Shown: positions 6,352 through 14,553 of the stretch, piece after piece
How the letters are laid out: every line of letters begins with the position of its first letter
How positions within the stretch are numbered: position 1 is the stretch's first letter
Assembly: GCA_020831625.1 (NCBI GenBank)
Contig: JAFIGD010000026.1
Coordinates: forward strand, 1 to 64,000
Direction of reading: 5' to 3'
DNA: 64,000 bases
Origin: Verrucomicrobiota bacterium
Lineage (GTDB): Bacteria > Verrucomicrobiota > Kiritimatiellia > SS1-B-03-39 > UBA6053
Translations under genes and position numbers: made by a program
The notes under the pieces: generated by a model
Databases searched by the model: none
Told to the model about the DNA's origin: nothing
Seen by the model: the letters and a program-made list of their open reading frames with translations, nothing else

Positions 6352-8643
6352 TTAAAACTCATCGTACGCGATCTGGTCGGCGGTCACGCCGTGCTCCATC
6401 AGCATTTTGGTGCAGGCTTTGATCATCATGGGCGGACCGCAGAGATAGAATTCGAGGGCGGCGGGGTGGGGGTGGTCTTTGAGGAACTGTTCCTCGACGA
6501 CGTGGTGGATGAAGCCCGCGTGACCGGTCCATTCATCCTCTGGCAGCGGTTCGGACAGGGCCAGCTCAAAGCGGAAGTTCTCGTTATTTGCGGCCAGATC
6601 CTCAAAGTATTCCTGATAGTAGATTTCCTGCCGGGAGCGGGCACCGTACCAGAAGCTGACCTGCCGGGCGGTGTTTTGGTCCTCGAAGAGATGTTCGAGG
6701 TGGGCGCGAAGGGGGCCCATGCCCGCGCCGCCGCCGATGTAGACCATTTCTTTTTGGGTGGGTTTGATGTGGAAGTCGCCGAAGGGGCCGATGGCGGTGA
6801 CACTGTCGCCGGGTTTGAGGCTGAAGACGCAGGCGGAGCCGACACCGGGCGGGCAGTCCTGTCCCGGCGGCGGGGTTGCCAGACGCACGTTGAAGACGAG
6901 TTTGCCCTCCCCGTGCACGCGCCCCGCGAGGGAGTAGTTGTTGCGCTTGGGATTGGGATTGCTGACCTCGAGGTCGAAGACGTGCTGGTTGGCCCAAACC
7001 GTTCGGTAGGGTTCGGGGATGTCGAAGTCTTTGAACTGCAGAAGCACGTATTCGGGGATGTCGAGCTGCATGTAGTCGCCGGGGGTGAAGTCTGGAAGGG
7101 TTTCGCCCTCATCGGCTTCAAGGGTCAGTTCCCGGATGAAGGTGGAGACGTTGCGGGTGGCGGCGACGCGGAGATTGAGCCGTCGCTCGTCGCGGGCACC
7201 GGCGCCGCCGGGCTGGAGGAGGTTGAGCCAAATGCGTCCGGCGCGCTCCTCGATGGGATAGGTGGCCAGGCCGCGGCAAATGGGCGCGCGGGCGGGGGAG
7301 CCGTCCTCCAGCTTGAAGCGTCCGTTGTGCTTGGGGCATTCGATCATGTCGCCCACGATGAGGCCGTCGGACAGATGGGTGTTGCCGTGGGTGCACATGC
7401 CGTCGGTTGCGAACAGCTTTCCGTTCGCGTCGCGGTAGAGGGCGAAGGTTTTCTTGCCGTGATCGAAGCGGATCACATCCTGGTTGCCCAGATCGGCGGC
7501 GGCGCAGATTTCCAGCCATCCGTCGGTGTCGGGCTCGGCGTCGGAGGTGAAGCTTCCCTCCTCGACGCGGGCTTTGGGCGGGGGCAGTTTGCGTTTCACG
7601 TGCCAGGCGGGATCTTTGACCTGCTTGAGAATGGCCGGAAAAATTTCTTTCCAGGCCACATACAGGCCCGGATAGGGTTCCGGGCAGTCGTCTTTGACGG
7701 CGGCGTGCAGTTCCGGAAGGCGGTGGTAGGGAACCAGCGGGAACATGTGATGCTCCACGTGATAGTTCATGTTCCAATACAGGAAGCGGTGCAGGCGGCA
7801 CATATAGACGGTGCGGCAATTGAGGCGGTGATCCAGGACGTTTTCGGCGAGGCCCGCATGTTGAGTGAGGCCGTAGATCAGCATCAGCCAGGTGCCGAAG
7901 AGGTGGGGCATGAGGATGAGAAACAGAGGCAGCCAGGTCTGGAGGATCAGCGCCGAGGCGATGACCGCCAGATAGATACCCAGATAAATCCGGGCCCGGA
8001 AAATGACCCTGCCGAACTCGGTTTCGGGAATGAAGGTTTTCTCTTCGGGGGTCATGCGGCCCAGACTGTGGGTCGCGATATGTTTGAAGTAGTTTTTGTA
8101 CACCGGCAGGTTGAAGACGCTCAGAAACAGAGCTTTCAGATCGGGCGGGCGCGGCACCGCGATTTCCGGGTCGCGGCCCACGATGATGGTGTCGCTGTGA
8201 TGGCGGGTGTGGCTCCAGCGCCAGACGGTCGATTCGCGCATAACCATAAAGGACGCGATTTCGTAGAGGGCGTTGTTCATCCAGTCGGTTTTGAAGGCGG
8301 TGCCGTGGCTGGACTCGTGCCAGCGCGAATCCGAGGTGGAGGCGTAGAGCACCGCGTAGCAGAGATAGGGCAGGGCGGCCCAGGCCGAACCCCACAGCAT
8401 CGCGGTCGCGATCCCGAAACCGAGGATCAGTGCGAACCAGATCAGGGTGTCCCGAATGGCGGGGCCGTCTTTGCGTTCCAGGAGGGAGCGCATGACCGCG
8501 CGGGGGACCGGGCACTGATACCAGTCCGCCTCCGCCAGACCCCGTTCGATTGCCTTGCGCGAATTCTCGCCCACCAGACTGTAGTCCAGGGTCTTCAGGG
8601 GCGGCAGCACCGCGTGGGATTCGTGTTCCATGATTTCAGCCAT
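6352..8643 (-). CDS. Desaturase-like oxygenase / Rieske / NqrF-like reductase fusion
   Basis: A 763-residue three-part redox enzyme. Residues about 60-340 are a membrane di-iron desaturase/hydroxylase domain with histidine boxes HESSH (109-113), HTRHH (145-149) and HVEHH (295-299). Residues about 370-475 are a Rieske [2Fe-2S] domain with C417-T-H419 and C436-P-K-H439. Residues about 485-763 match the FAD/NADH half of NqrF, with YIGGGAGMGPLRAH, SFWYGARS and YLCGPPMM, but without NqrF's own ferredoxin domain. NADH electrons could thus pass through FAD and the Rieske cluster to the di-iron site in one chain. The same three activities are separate proteins in MocD/MocE/MocF-type systems. The FAD motif reads RNNYS, one residue longer than the usual RxYS. 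First gene of a two-gene operon. Confidence 0.85.
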   Translation of the reverse strand: MAEIMEHESHAVLPPLKTLDYSLVGENSRKAIERGLAEADWYQCPVPRAVMRSLLERKDGPAIRDTLIWFALILGFGIATAMLWGSAWAALPYLCYAVLYASTSDSRWHESSHGTAFKTDWMNNALYEIASFMVMRESTVWRWSHTRHHSDTIIVGRDPEIAVPRPPDLKALFLSVFNLPVYKNYFKHIATHSLGRMTPEEKTFIPETEFGRVIFRARIYLGIYLAVIASALILQTWLPLFLILMPHLFGTWLMLIYGLTQHAGLAENVLDHRLNCRTVYMCRLHRFLYWNMNYHVEHHMFPLVPYHRLPELHAAVKDDCPEPYPGLYVAWKEIFPAILKQVKDPAWHVKRKLPPPKARVEEGSFTSDAEPDTDGWLEICAAADLGNQDVIRFDHGKKTFALYRDANGKLFATDGMCTHGNTHLSDGLIVGDMIECPKHNGRFKLEDGSPARAPICRGLATYPIEERAGRIWLNLLQPGGAGARDERRLNLRVAATRNVSTFIRELTLEADEGETLPDFTPGDYMQLDIPEYVLLQFKDFDIPEPYRTVWANQHVFDLEVSNPNPKRNNYSLAGRVHGEGKLVFNVRLATPPPGQDCPPGVGSACVFSLKPGDSVTAIGPFGDFHIKPTQKEMVYIGGGAGMGPLRAHLEHLFEDQNTARQVSFWYGARSRQEIYYQEYFEDLAANNENFRFELALSEPLPEDEWTGHAGFIHHVVEEQFLKDHPHPAALEFYLCGPPMMIKACTKMLMEHGVTADQIAYDEF

Positions 8644-8782
8644 AGCAAACTCCTTGATGGATTGTTTCAGCGTATACTACACGCAAAGTCTGTCTGAAAT
8701 CTTCTCGCATTCGCTCAGAAACATCTCATTTTTTGTGGATGTGTGCTGCCGCCGAACTCTGAGCGGCCGATTGTGACCGAGG

Positions 8783-10741
8783 TCAGGGAGGGTCTTCGCG
8801 GGTGAGGAGCATAAAGCGGACGGGCTGGGGGAAGTCGGCGGGTGTGAGGGGCGGAAGCTCCCGGAACAGATAAAAGCGGATGAACTTGCGGCGGACGCGG
8901 GGGCGGGTTGCGAGTTTGCTGACATTATCAACGGTGAGGGCGTGCCAGTGTTGGCGGGGCCAGTGGATGAGTTCGAATTCCCCGCGCGGGGTCCAGCCCT
9001 GTTCACGGTAGAGCGCTTCCCGGTCGGGTCCGGTGATGCGGACGGCGGCTTCGGGCACGGGCAGGGGGCTGAAGTGAACGGGATAGCCGCGGAGATACCA
9101 GGCGAGCGGCCAGGTGTAGTCGGGATCGATATGCACGGGGGCATCCGGGGCGTGTTGATGACGGGCGTCGAGGATGCGGAGCGCGGTTTTGATGTGCGGA
9201 CCGGCGTGGGCATAGAACAGGGGTTCATTTGGCGATTCGGCGAGAGGACCGGCGGCGCGGAAACTGTTGAGAATGAGATGAAGGAGCAGCGGGGTGAGGA
9301 GGAGCCGGAGGCGGGTCCGCGCTTCGAACGCGGCGGCAAGGACGGGTCCGGCCAGAAGACAGAGCGGGAGGGTGATGTGAATCAGCAGCCAGGGCATGCG
9401 TTCGCCGGCGAAGGAGTAGATCAGCAGATTTCCGAGCGTGTACAGACAAAGGACGAGGGTTGTCGGTTCCCGAATTCGCCGGAGGCTGAGAAAGAAGGTG
9501 ATCAGGAGCAGCGGGGTGTACAGCAGGAGGAGGGAGATATAGAACAGGGGGTCGGAGGCGCCCCGCTGGACCTCATGCTGGGCGAGCCAGTATCCGAGAC
9601 CGGCGGCAATGCCGCTGGTGAGCCCCTGGGCGGGGTTGCTGAGGAGGGTGGAGTAGAGGAGGATTTGGATCCCCCAGAAAAGGGAAAAGGCTTTGATCCA
9701 GGCGGCGAAGGCGGGGCGGTCCTTAAACCAAAGGGCCGCGATGAGCCAGGAGACGGAGGAGAGGCTGAGGGCGGTGGTGAGGGCGATGCGCTGCAGGGCG
9801 GGATTGCGGGTGGCGAGGGGATCGGCGCCGATGAGCGTGAGCGGCAGCGCGGTGGCGAAAGGGAGGGCGAGGGTGAGGAGGGTGACGGCGATGTCGCCCC
9901 AGCGCATGTCGGCGCAGGCGAGGGTTCGGGATTTCCGGAATCCGATGCCCGCGAACAGCACCGCGACCGCGCCGAGGACGGTGCCGTGGATAAACGCGAC
10001 CTCTTTACAGGCGAAGCTCAAGGCCAGGCCCAGCGAAAGCCGGATCAGGTATTTCGGGGTTCCGGTTTCGCGGTAGCGGAGGGCGGCCCAAAGCAGGATC
10101 AGTGAAAAAAGGCTGATGTAGATATCGTTGCGCAGATAGCGGCTGTAGTAGAGCAGTCCGGGAGAGACGGCGATGAGGGCGGCGGCGGTCAGGGCACCGC
10201 TTTTGCCGAGCCAGCGGCGGAAGCCGACCGCGGCGAAGGGGACGCAGGCGGTGCCGGCCAGAGCGGGAGCGAGGCGGGCGGTGAAGTCGGTGGCCCCGAA
10301 AAGCGCATAGACCAGCGCGTTGAGGTGAAACAGCAGCGGCCCGTGCATCATGGGGTCGTGTTCGTAATGAAAGGCGCTGGCAAGATACCAGGAATACAGG
10401 GCGTGGAGCGATTCGTCATGGCTCATGGCGCGGTGACCCAAACCCGCCAGTCGGAGAAGAAGCGCCAATATGGAGAGAAGAGTGACGAGTGACGAGTGAC
10501 GAGTGACGAGTGGGGAGTGAGGAGTGACGAGTGGGGAGTGACGAGAGAAGAGTGACGAGAGAGGAGTGACGAGTGGGGAGTGACGGGTGACGAAGGAGGA
10601 AAGGCGGGTGAGGAGGGCGGAAAGGCGGGTGGGGGGACGAGGGATGGAGGACGGCGGAGAGGGATGAGCCGGCTGCTCGGCGGGCCCGTCCTCGGCTGAG
10701 GGCGTTTGCGGGTGATTCTGGGAGGGTAAACGGATGTTCAT
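8783..10741 (-). CDS. Membrane glycosyltransferase, GT39-like (TIGR03663-type)
   Basis: A polytopic membrane protein resembling dolichyl-phosphate-mannose protein mannosyltransferases. The first loop has the expected acidic motif (MSHDESLHALYSW) and conserved MHGPLLFHLNALVYALFG, followed by about ten hydrophobic segments and a C-terminal soluble part. It probably moves a sugar from a lipid carrier to a protein or lipid on the periplasmic side. The first 90 residues are odd: they are a translation of the GACGAGT tandem array (repeating SSLVTRH). ATG 10741 lacks a clear ribosome site, so the true start may lie closer to the first membrane segment, for example TTG near 10466. It stands alone between oppositely organised neighbours. 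Confidence 0.75.
   Translation of the reverse strand: MNIRLPSQNHPQTPSAEDGPAEQPAHPSPPSSIPRPPTRLSALLTRLSSFVTRHSPLVTPLSSLFSRHSPLVTPHSPLVTRHSSLVTLLSILALLLRLAGLGHRAMSHDESLHALYSWYLASAFHYEHDPMMHGPLLFHLNALVYALFGATDFTARLAPALAGTACVPFAAVGFRRWLGKSGALTAAALIAVSPGLLYYSRYLRNDIYISLFSLILLWAALRYRETGTPKYLIRLSLGLALSFACKEVAFIHGTVLGAVAVLFAGIGFRKSRTLACADMRWGDIAVTLLTLALPFATALPLTLIGADPLATRNPALQRIALTTALSLSSVSWLIAALWFKDRPAFAAWIKAFSLFWGIQILLYSTLLSNPAQGLTSGIAAGLGYWLAQHEVQRGASDPLFYISLLLLYTPLLLITFFLSLRRIREPTTLVLCLYTLGNLLIYSFAGERMPWLLIHITLPLCLLAGPVLAAAFEARTRLRLLLTPLLLHLILNSFRAAGPLAESPNEPLFYAHAGPHIKTALRILDARHQHAPDAPVHIDPDYTWPLAWYLRGYPVHFSPLPVPEAAVRITGPDREALYREQGWTPRGEFELIHWPRQHWHALTVDNVSKLATRPRVRRKFIRFYLFRELPPLTPADFPQPVRFMLLTREDPP
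10479..10596. repeat. GACGAGT heptamer array inside the glycosyltransferase 5' end
   Basis: About sixteen degenerate 7-base units (GACGAGT, GGGGAGT, GAGGAGT and similar) run through what would be codons about 49-88 of the glycosyltransferase. The family recurs at 33820-33893 in a gene-free stretch. On the coding strand it reads as repeated Val-Thr-Arg-His-Ser-Ser-Leu. Confidence 0.8.
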
Positions 10742-10920
10742 TGGAGAAGTAAAGGCTCGGCATGCAACGCACTGCGGGAAGGCTTGTCAGTTTTCATGCC
10801 CCGGGACAATGAAAATGAAGCGAGAAACGTCCTCCCTTGCGCCAAGGTCCGCCACATCCGCCGTCCTTTGAGCCTGTTCGCTTTTATTTATGCGGTGGAT
10901 CAGGGTCTGATGGGCATAAA

Positions 10921-10973
10921 TTATCCTAAAAGGATAAATTTTGCTTTCCGTTGTACGAAAATGTATCTATAAT
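10921..10973 (+). promoter_or_regulatory. Inverted repeat and candidate promoter before the PEP-CTERM genes
   Basis: The 434-base gap 10742-11175 holds no gene. It contains a perfect 7-base inverted repeat (TTATCCT/AGGATAA, 10921-10937) followed by a TATAAT at 10968-10973, with a weak -35 (TTTCCG) 17 bases upstream. Position and direction suit the PEP-CTERM gene at 11176, leaving a long leader of about 195 bases. The repeat could be an operator. Confidence 0.4.
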
Positions 10974-11175
10974 TTGTGCCAAGCCTTTTTTTAAAGAAAA
11001 AGAATGTGACCTGTGAAGGTTAATGTTTACATTTCGCTTGTAGGGGATTCTCCCTGATCCGGGAACGAATCTCCTCACAAACAACTAACCGTAATTCTCC
11101 TGCATTTTTCAAAACCATCTCCTAAAGAACAGATCCTGTAATCCATCAATCCTCAAAACACAAAGGCACGAAAAC

Positions 11176-11853
11176 ATGAAAACAAAAGCACTTCTTCTCA
11201 CAGCGGCCCTCGGGCTGACCAGCGCGATTGCGTTGGCTTCTCCTTTCACTGTAAATTTTGATTTCGCTGGTGAACCCGGCGATCAACTTTCAACAGCCGG
11301 TGACTCTAATTCATTGCTTGTGACAGACGCAATCATTGACAGAGGCCCAGGCATCTCCGCTGGAGCCGCCGGGAATTCCATAAGCTCCTCCGCTTGGAAT
11401 GAACTGGATCCGAGCGAAGACTATTTTTCCTTCAGGTTTGATGTTGATCCCGGTTACTTTGCCTCGATCAATAATTTAAAGATAGGCACCCGTTCCTCCA
11501 ATACTGGTCCCGGTGACCTCGGGCTCGTTTACAGTGGAGACAATTTCAGTTCCACGCTTTTTACCTTTTCCCAGTCGGGTACAGCCTTCCTGAATTCCGA
11601 TATCACCCTCAACCTGACAAATTTGACCGGTGAAGTTGAATTCAGAATTATTGCTCTTTCCGATACGCGCGCTGACGGATCGACTGGCATAACTTCCGGA
11701 GGCACGTTTCGAGTCACTAATTTCTTTGATGGAGGCGATACCGGAGGAACTACTTTCTCTGGCACTCTGGAAGTCATCCCCGAGCCCGGCACCCTCGCCC
11801 TCATCGGCATGTCCGCTTTGATCCTCTACTTTCGCCGCCGCCTGAAGGCCTGA
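11176..11853 (+). CDS. PEP-CTERM surface/exported protein
   Basis: A 225-residue exported protein. It has an N-terminal signal peptide (MKTKALLLTAALGLTSAIALA), a beta-rich body with no family I recognise, and a C-terminal PEP-CTERM sorting tail: IPEPGTLAL, a hydrophobic segment and the basic end RRRLKA. In other bacteria such tails are cut by an exosortase (EpsH/XrtA type) and the protein is exposed in or released to the extracellular matrix. No exosortase gene is present in this window. The signal-peptide region is nearly identical to that of the next gene, 53 bases downstream, so the two probably arose by duplication. Confidence 0.85.
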   Translation: MKTKALLLTAALGLTSAIALASPFTVNFDFAGEPGDQLSTAGDSNSLLVTDAIIDRGPGISAGAAGNSISSSAWNELDPSEDYFSFRFDVDPGYFASINNLKIGTRSSNTGPGDLGLVYSGDNFSSTLFTFSQSGTAFLNSDITLNLTNLTGEVEFRIIALSDTRADGSTGITSGGTFRVTNFFDGGDTGGTTFSGTLEVIPEPGTLALIGMSALILYFRRRLKA

Positions 11854-11906
11854 CCGTTCTCCTGTATCTCACGACCAAAAAACTCAACAAAAGAAAGAAA
11901 ATAGAC

Positions 11907-12737
11907 ATGAAAACAAAAGCCTTTCTCCTTACAGCAGCCCTCGGGCTGACCGGCGCGTTGGCGTTGGGGGATTCAATTTGGAACTACGACTTTGGTGATG
12001 ATGGTGCGTTTACAACTAACAATACTGTTTCAACAACGTTTCTTCCTGTTCCCCCATCCGGTGGTGGTACTGCAAGGGTTCGCGTCGGTAACAACGCAGG
12101 GGGCGGATTCGAAGTCTCGGATGGTGCATTGACGATTACCTCTGCATCTGGTGGATCTCATAATAAATTTTCTATATATGATTACACTCCAGGAAAAGCT
12201 TTTACTTTTAATTTTGATATTTCATTTAACAACTCTGTTTCTGGGACTTGGATTATGGTTATCGGTGACGGTGCAAATTTTTCAAACAACTCTGGTTTCG
12301 CCGGTAACCAGACATTTACTGGTCTTCAGTGGGTAATGGGAGAAGAGAGTATTACTTCCTCCGTGCGAGAGGGGGGGGCTTGGAATCAATCATCTACTAC
12401 CCGATTCGCTAAAGAAACCCAATATTCTATACAAATTTTTGGAAACAACTCTACTTCATCTATTCAGTATGGCGAAAATATTTTGGCAGCTAATACCGTG
12501 GATATTTGGGTTAATGATTCAAAAATTCTCACTGGAATAGGAAAAGCTTTGCTTTTGGATGATTCCTTCATTGATTCTTTTATGTTTTATGGGGAAAATT
12601 CTATAAGCAATAGTTCAGAACTAACTATTAGTAATCTGTCGTATGCTAATTACGCCATCCCCGAACCCGGTTCCCTGATTCTGATGGGGATTATGGGGGT
12701 TGCGGCGTTCGTGGTGCTCCGCCGCAAGCGGGCGTAA
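11907..12737 (+). CDS. PEP-CTERM surface/exported protein, mosaic base composition
   Basis: A 276-residue protein with signal peptide MKTKAFLLTAALGLTGALAL, a beta-rich, Asn/Ser/Thr-rich body and the sorting tail IPEPGSLIL plus hydrophobic stretch and RRKRA. The body from about 12120 to 12650 is strikingly AT-rich, with codons such as AAT, TTT and ATA, while the signal-peptide and tail coding ends are GC-rich like the neighbours. The body has lectin-like features (FTFNFDISFNNSVSGTW, WVNDSKIL) but I cannot name a family. Only the ends resemble the upstream gene, which suggests a replaced passenger domain between conserved export and anchor modules. Confidence 0.82.
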   Translation: MKTKAFLLTAALGLTGALALGDSIWNYDFGDDGAFTTNNTVSTTFLPVPPSGGGTARVRVGNNAGGGFEVSDGALTITSASGGSHNKFSIYDYTPGKAFTFNFDISFNNSVSGTWIMVIGDGANFSNNSGFAGNQTFTGLQWVMGEESITSSVREGGAWNQSSTTRFAKETQYSIQIFGNNSTSSIQYGENILAANTVDIWVNDSKILTGIGKALLLDDSFIDSFMFYGENSISNSSELTISNLSYANYAIPEPGSLILMGIMGVAAFVVLRRKRA

Positions 12738-12758
12738 TGGGTCTAATCAGCTTCAACC

Positions 12759-12793
12759 TCAAAACCGCGTCCGGGAATCCGGGCGCGGTTTTT
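12759..12793. terminator. Bidirectional rho-independent terminator
   Basis: A GC-rich hairpin (AAAACCGCG paired with CGCGGTTTT, with CCGG/CCGG inside) flanked by A and T runs on both sides sits between the converging PEP-CTERM gene and the monooxygenase-methyltransferase gene. Confidence 0.8.
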
Positions 12794-12798
12794 TGTTT

Positions 12799-14553
12799 TC
12801 AGATGGTGTGAAAGCAGCCGCCGAGGAGTTGGATGCGTCCGGGAAGGCGGGTGCGGACGGTGAAGCGGGGAGATGGGGGGAAATCGTGCGGTTGGAAGCC
12901 TTTGCGGATGGAGAGGAGTCCGTCGGCGCGGGCGAAACTGTGGCGGTAGACGCGGGCGAAGAGGGAGAATCCCCGATAGCTCCAGCGGCTGCGGCGCAGG
13001 TCGCTGAAAACAAAGCCGCGTCGGCAGTGGCGGGCGGCGTCATTTATAAGTTTTTCGACCGCCGCGTCGGGGAGGTGATGCAGAAAATGATTGGCGAAGA
13101 GGTAGTCGAAGGGCTCAAGGGCGGTGAGATTCAGGGCGTCGGCCTGAAGAATGGTGAGTCCGGAAACATCGCCGTGGCGCGTTCGGGCGTAGTGAACGGC
13201 GCGGGGATCGGCATCGACGGCGGTGATGTGCAGATCGAGGTTTTTGCGTTTGGCGGCCCGGAGCAGCCAAACGGGTAGATCGCAGGCCCCGGCTCCGAGG
13301 TCGACAAGGTGAAACGCGCGTCCGGGCTGCATGTCGGCGAGCACGGTTTCAGTGAGCAGGCCGCGGGCCCGGCTGAAGAGTCGGTTGATCTGATGAAACT
13401 GATCCAGGGTGCGGTTGAGTTGGGCGGGATCGCAGTCCGGGGAATCCATGCGTTCCGCTTCGGTGGCGCGCCGGCTGAAATCGGGGGGCGGATTGCGCAT
13501 GGCGAAGGTGCGGGCGAGGGTTTGGTGTGTCGGGGGGTGGCGGAGGGCGCAGCGGAGGACGGCGGCGCGCATTCGGCTTGCGGGTGCGCCGGTGCGGGTG
13601 CCGAGGAACATGCCGGCGGCGGCGCGGCGGGAGGCGGACCGGAAGGCGCGCCGGCGGATGCGGGTGTATTCGGTCAGGGCTTGGGCGGTCGGTGCGGGCA
13701 GGATGCGGGCCAGGTGGGCGGCGTCGGCGAATCCGGTGTTCATGCCCTGGCCGCCGATGGGACTCAGGGTGTGGGCGGCGTCGCCGCAGAGAATGACATT
13801 GTTTTTGTGAAACGTCCGGGCCAGGGCGCGGCGGGGGGTGAAGGCGCAGGGGGGACTGTGGGGGCGGTCGGTGAGGTTGATGTTGGCGGCGTCCTGAACG
13901 CGTTGCCGGAGGGTGGACAGGTCGGGCGGCGCGCCGTTCACGCACTGGGCGACCCAGCGGCGCTGTCGGTTCGGGAGCGGAAAGGACTCCACGGCGCCGC
14001 GCGGGGAGAAAAAGAGGCGGGCGTCGGGGCCGAGGTCTTCGATGTCGGGAAAATCGGCCATGACAAAGGTCACGGGATAGGTTTTTTGATCAACGGGGAT
14101 GTTGAAATATGTGCGGAGAGGGCTGTGCGCGCCGTCGCAGGCGATGATGTGACCGTCATGGCGGTCGGCCTCGGCTGGCTCCCGGTCGGTGCCTTCGAGA
14201 AAAGTGACGGTTGGGAAGGATTGAAGGCGTTGCCGAAGCAGATCGAGGGTTCCGAACTGCGGAAGCGAGAGGATTTGATTTTCCGAAGGTCGGAAATCAA
14301 GGATGCCGACCGGGCGGCCCTGTTCGTAGACGCGGGCGCGGGGGATGAGGACTCCGCGTTCGAGAAAGGCGTTTTTGAGATCGAGGGTGTCGAGGATATC
14401 GAGGGAGGGCGGGGTGATGCCGATGGCCATGGACGCCTGGGGGAGTCCGGTTCGTTTTTCGTAGAGGATCACGTCCTGATTTTGTCGGCCCAGCAGGCAG
14501 GCGAGGAGGAGGCCGACGGGGCCGGCGCCGACGATAACGATCGGTTGGGTCAT
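12799..14553 (-). CDS. FAD monooxygenase fused to SAM methyltransferase
   Basis: A 584-residue two-domain tailoring enzyme. Residues 1-350 are a flavoprotein monooxygenase of the p-hydroxybenzoate hydroxylase class: FAD motif GAGPVG (9-14), CDGAHS (139-144) and the ribityl-binding GDAAHTLSPIGGQGMN (257-272). Residues about 375-584 are a class I methyltransferase with SAM motif VDLGAGACDLP (417-427) and a UbiE-like lead-in (QINRLFSRARGLL). It overlaps the type III polyketide synthase by ATGA, so translation is coupled. In Streptomyces griseus srs-type pathways a type III synthase is followed by separate methylation and flavin hydroxylation, giving methylated phenolic lipid quinones; here both tailoring steps are on one chain. 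The product is inferred. Confidence 0.85.
   Translation of the reverse strand: MTQPIVIVGAGPVGLLLACLLGRQNQDVILYEKRTGLPQASMAIGITPPSLDILDTLDLKNAFLERGVLIPRARVYEQGRPVGILDFRPSENQILSLPQFGTLDLLRQRLQSFPTVTFLEGTDREPAEADRHDGHIIACDGAHSPLRTYFNIPVDQKTYPVTFVMADFPDIEDLGPDARLFFSPRGAVESFPLPNRQRRWVAQCVNGAPPDLSTLRQRVQDAANINLTDRPHSPPCAFTPRRALARTFHKNNVILCGDAAHTLSPIGGQGMNTGFADAAHLARILPAPTAQALTEYTRIRRRAFRSASRRAAAGMFLGTRTGAPASRMRAAVLRCALRHPPTHQTLARTFAMRNPPPDFSRRATEAERMDSPDCDPAQLNRTLDQFHQINRLFSRARGLLTETVLADMQPGRAFHLVDLGAGACDLPVWLLRAAKRKNLDLHITAVDADPRAVHYARTRHGDVSGLTILQADALNLTALEPFDYLFANHFLHHLPDAAVEKLINDAARHCRRGFVFSDLRRSRWSYRGFSLFARVYRHSFARADGLLSIRKGFQPHDFPPSPRFTVRTRLPGRIQLLGGCFHTI

Noticed and set aside
6340-8697. 785-codon forward frame opposite the oxygenase fusion
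   Set aside because: Antisense of a clearly conserved gene with intact His boxes and Rieske motif on the reverse strand.
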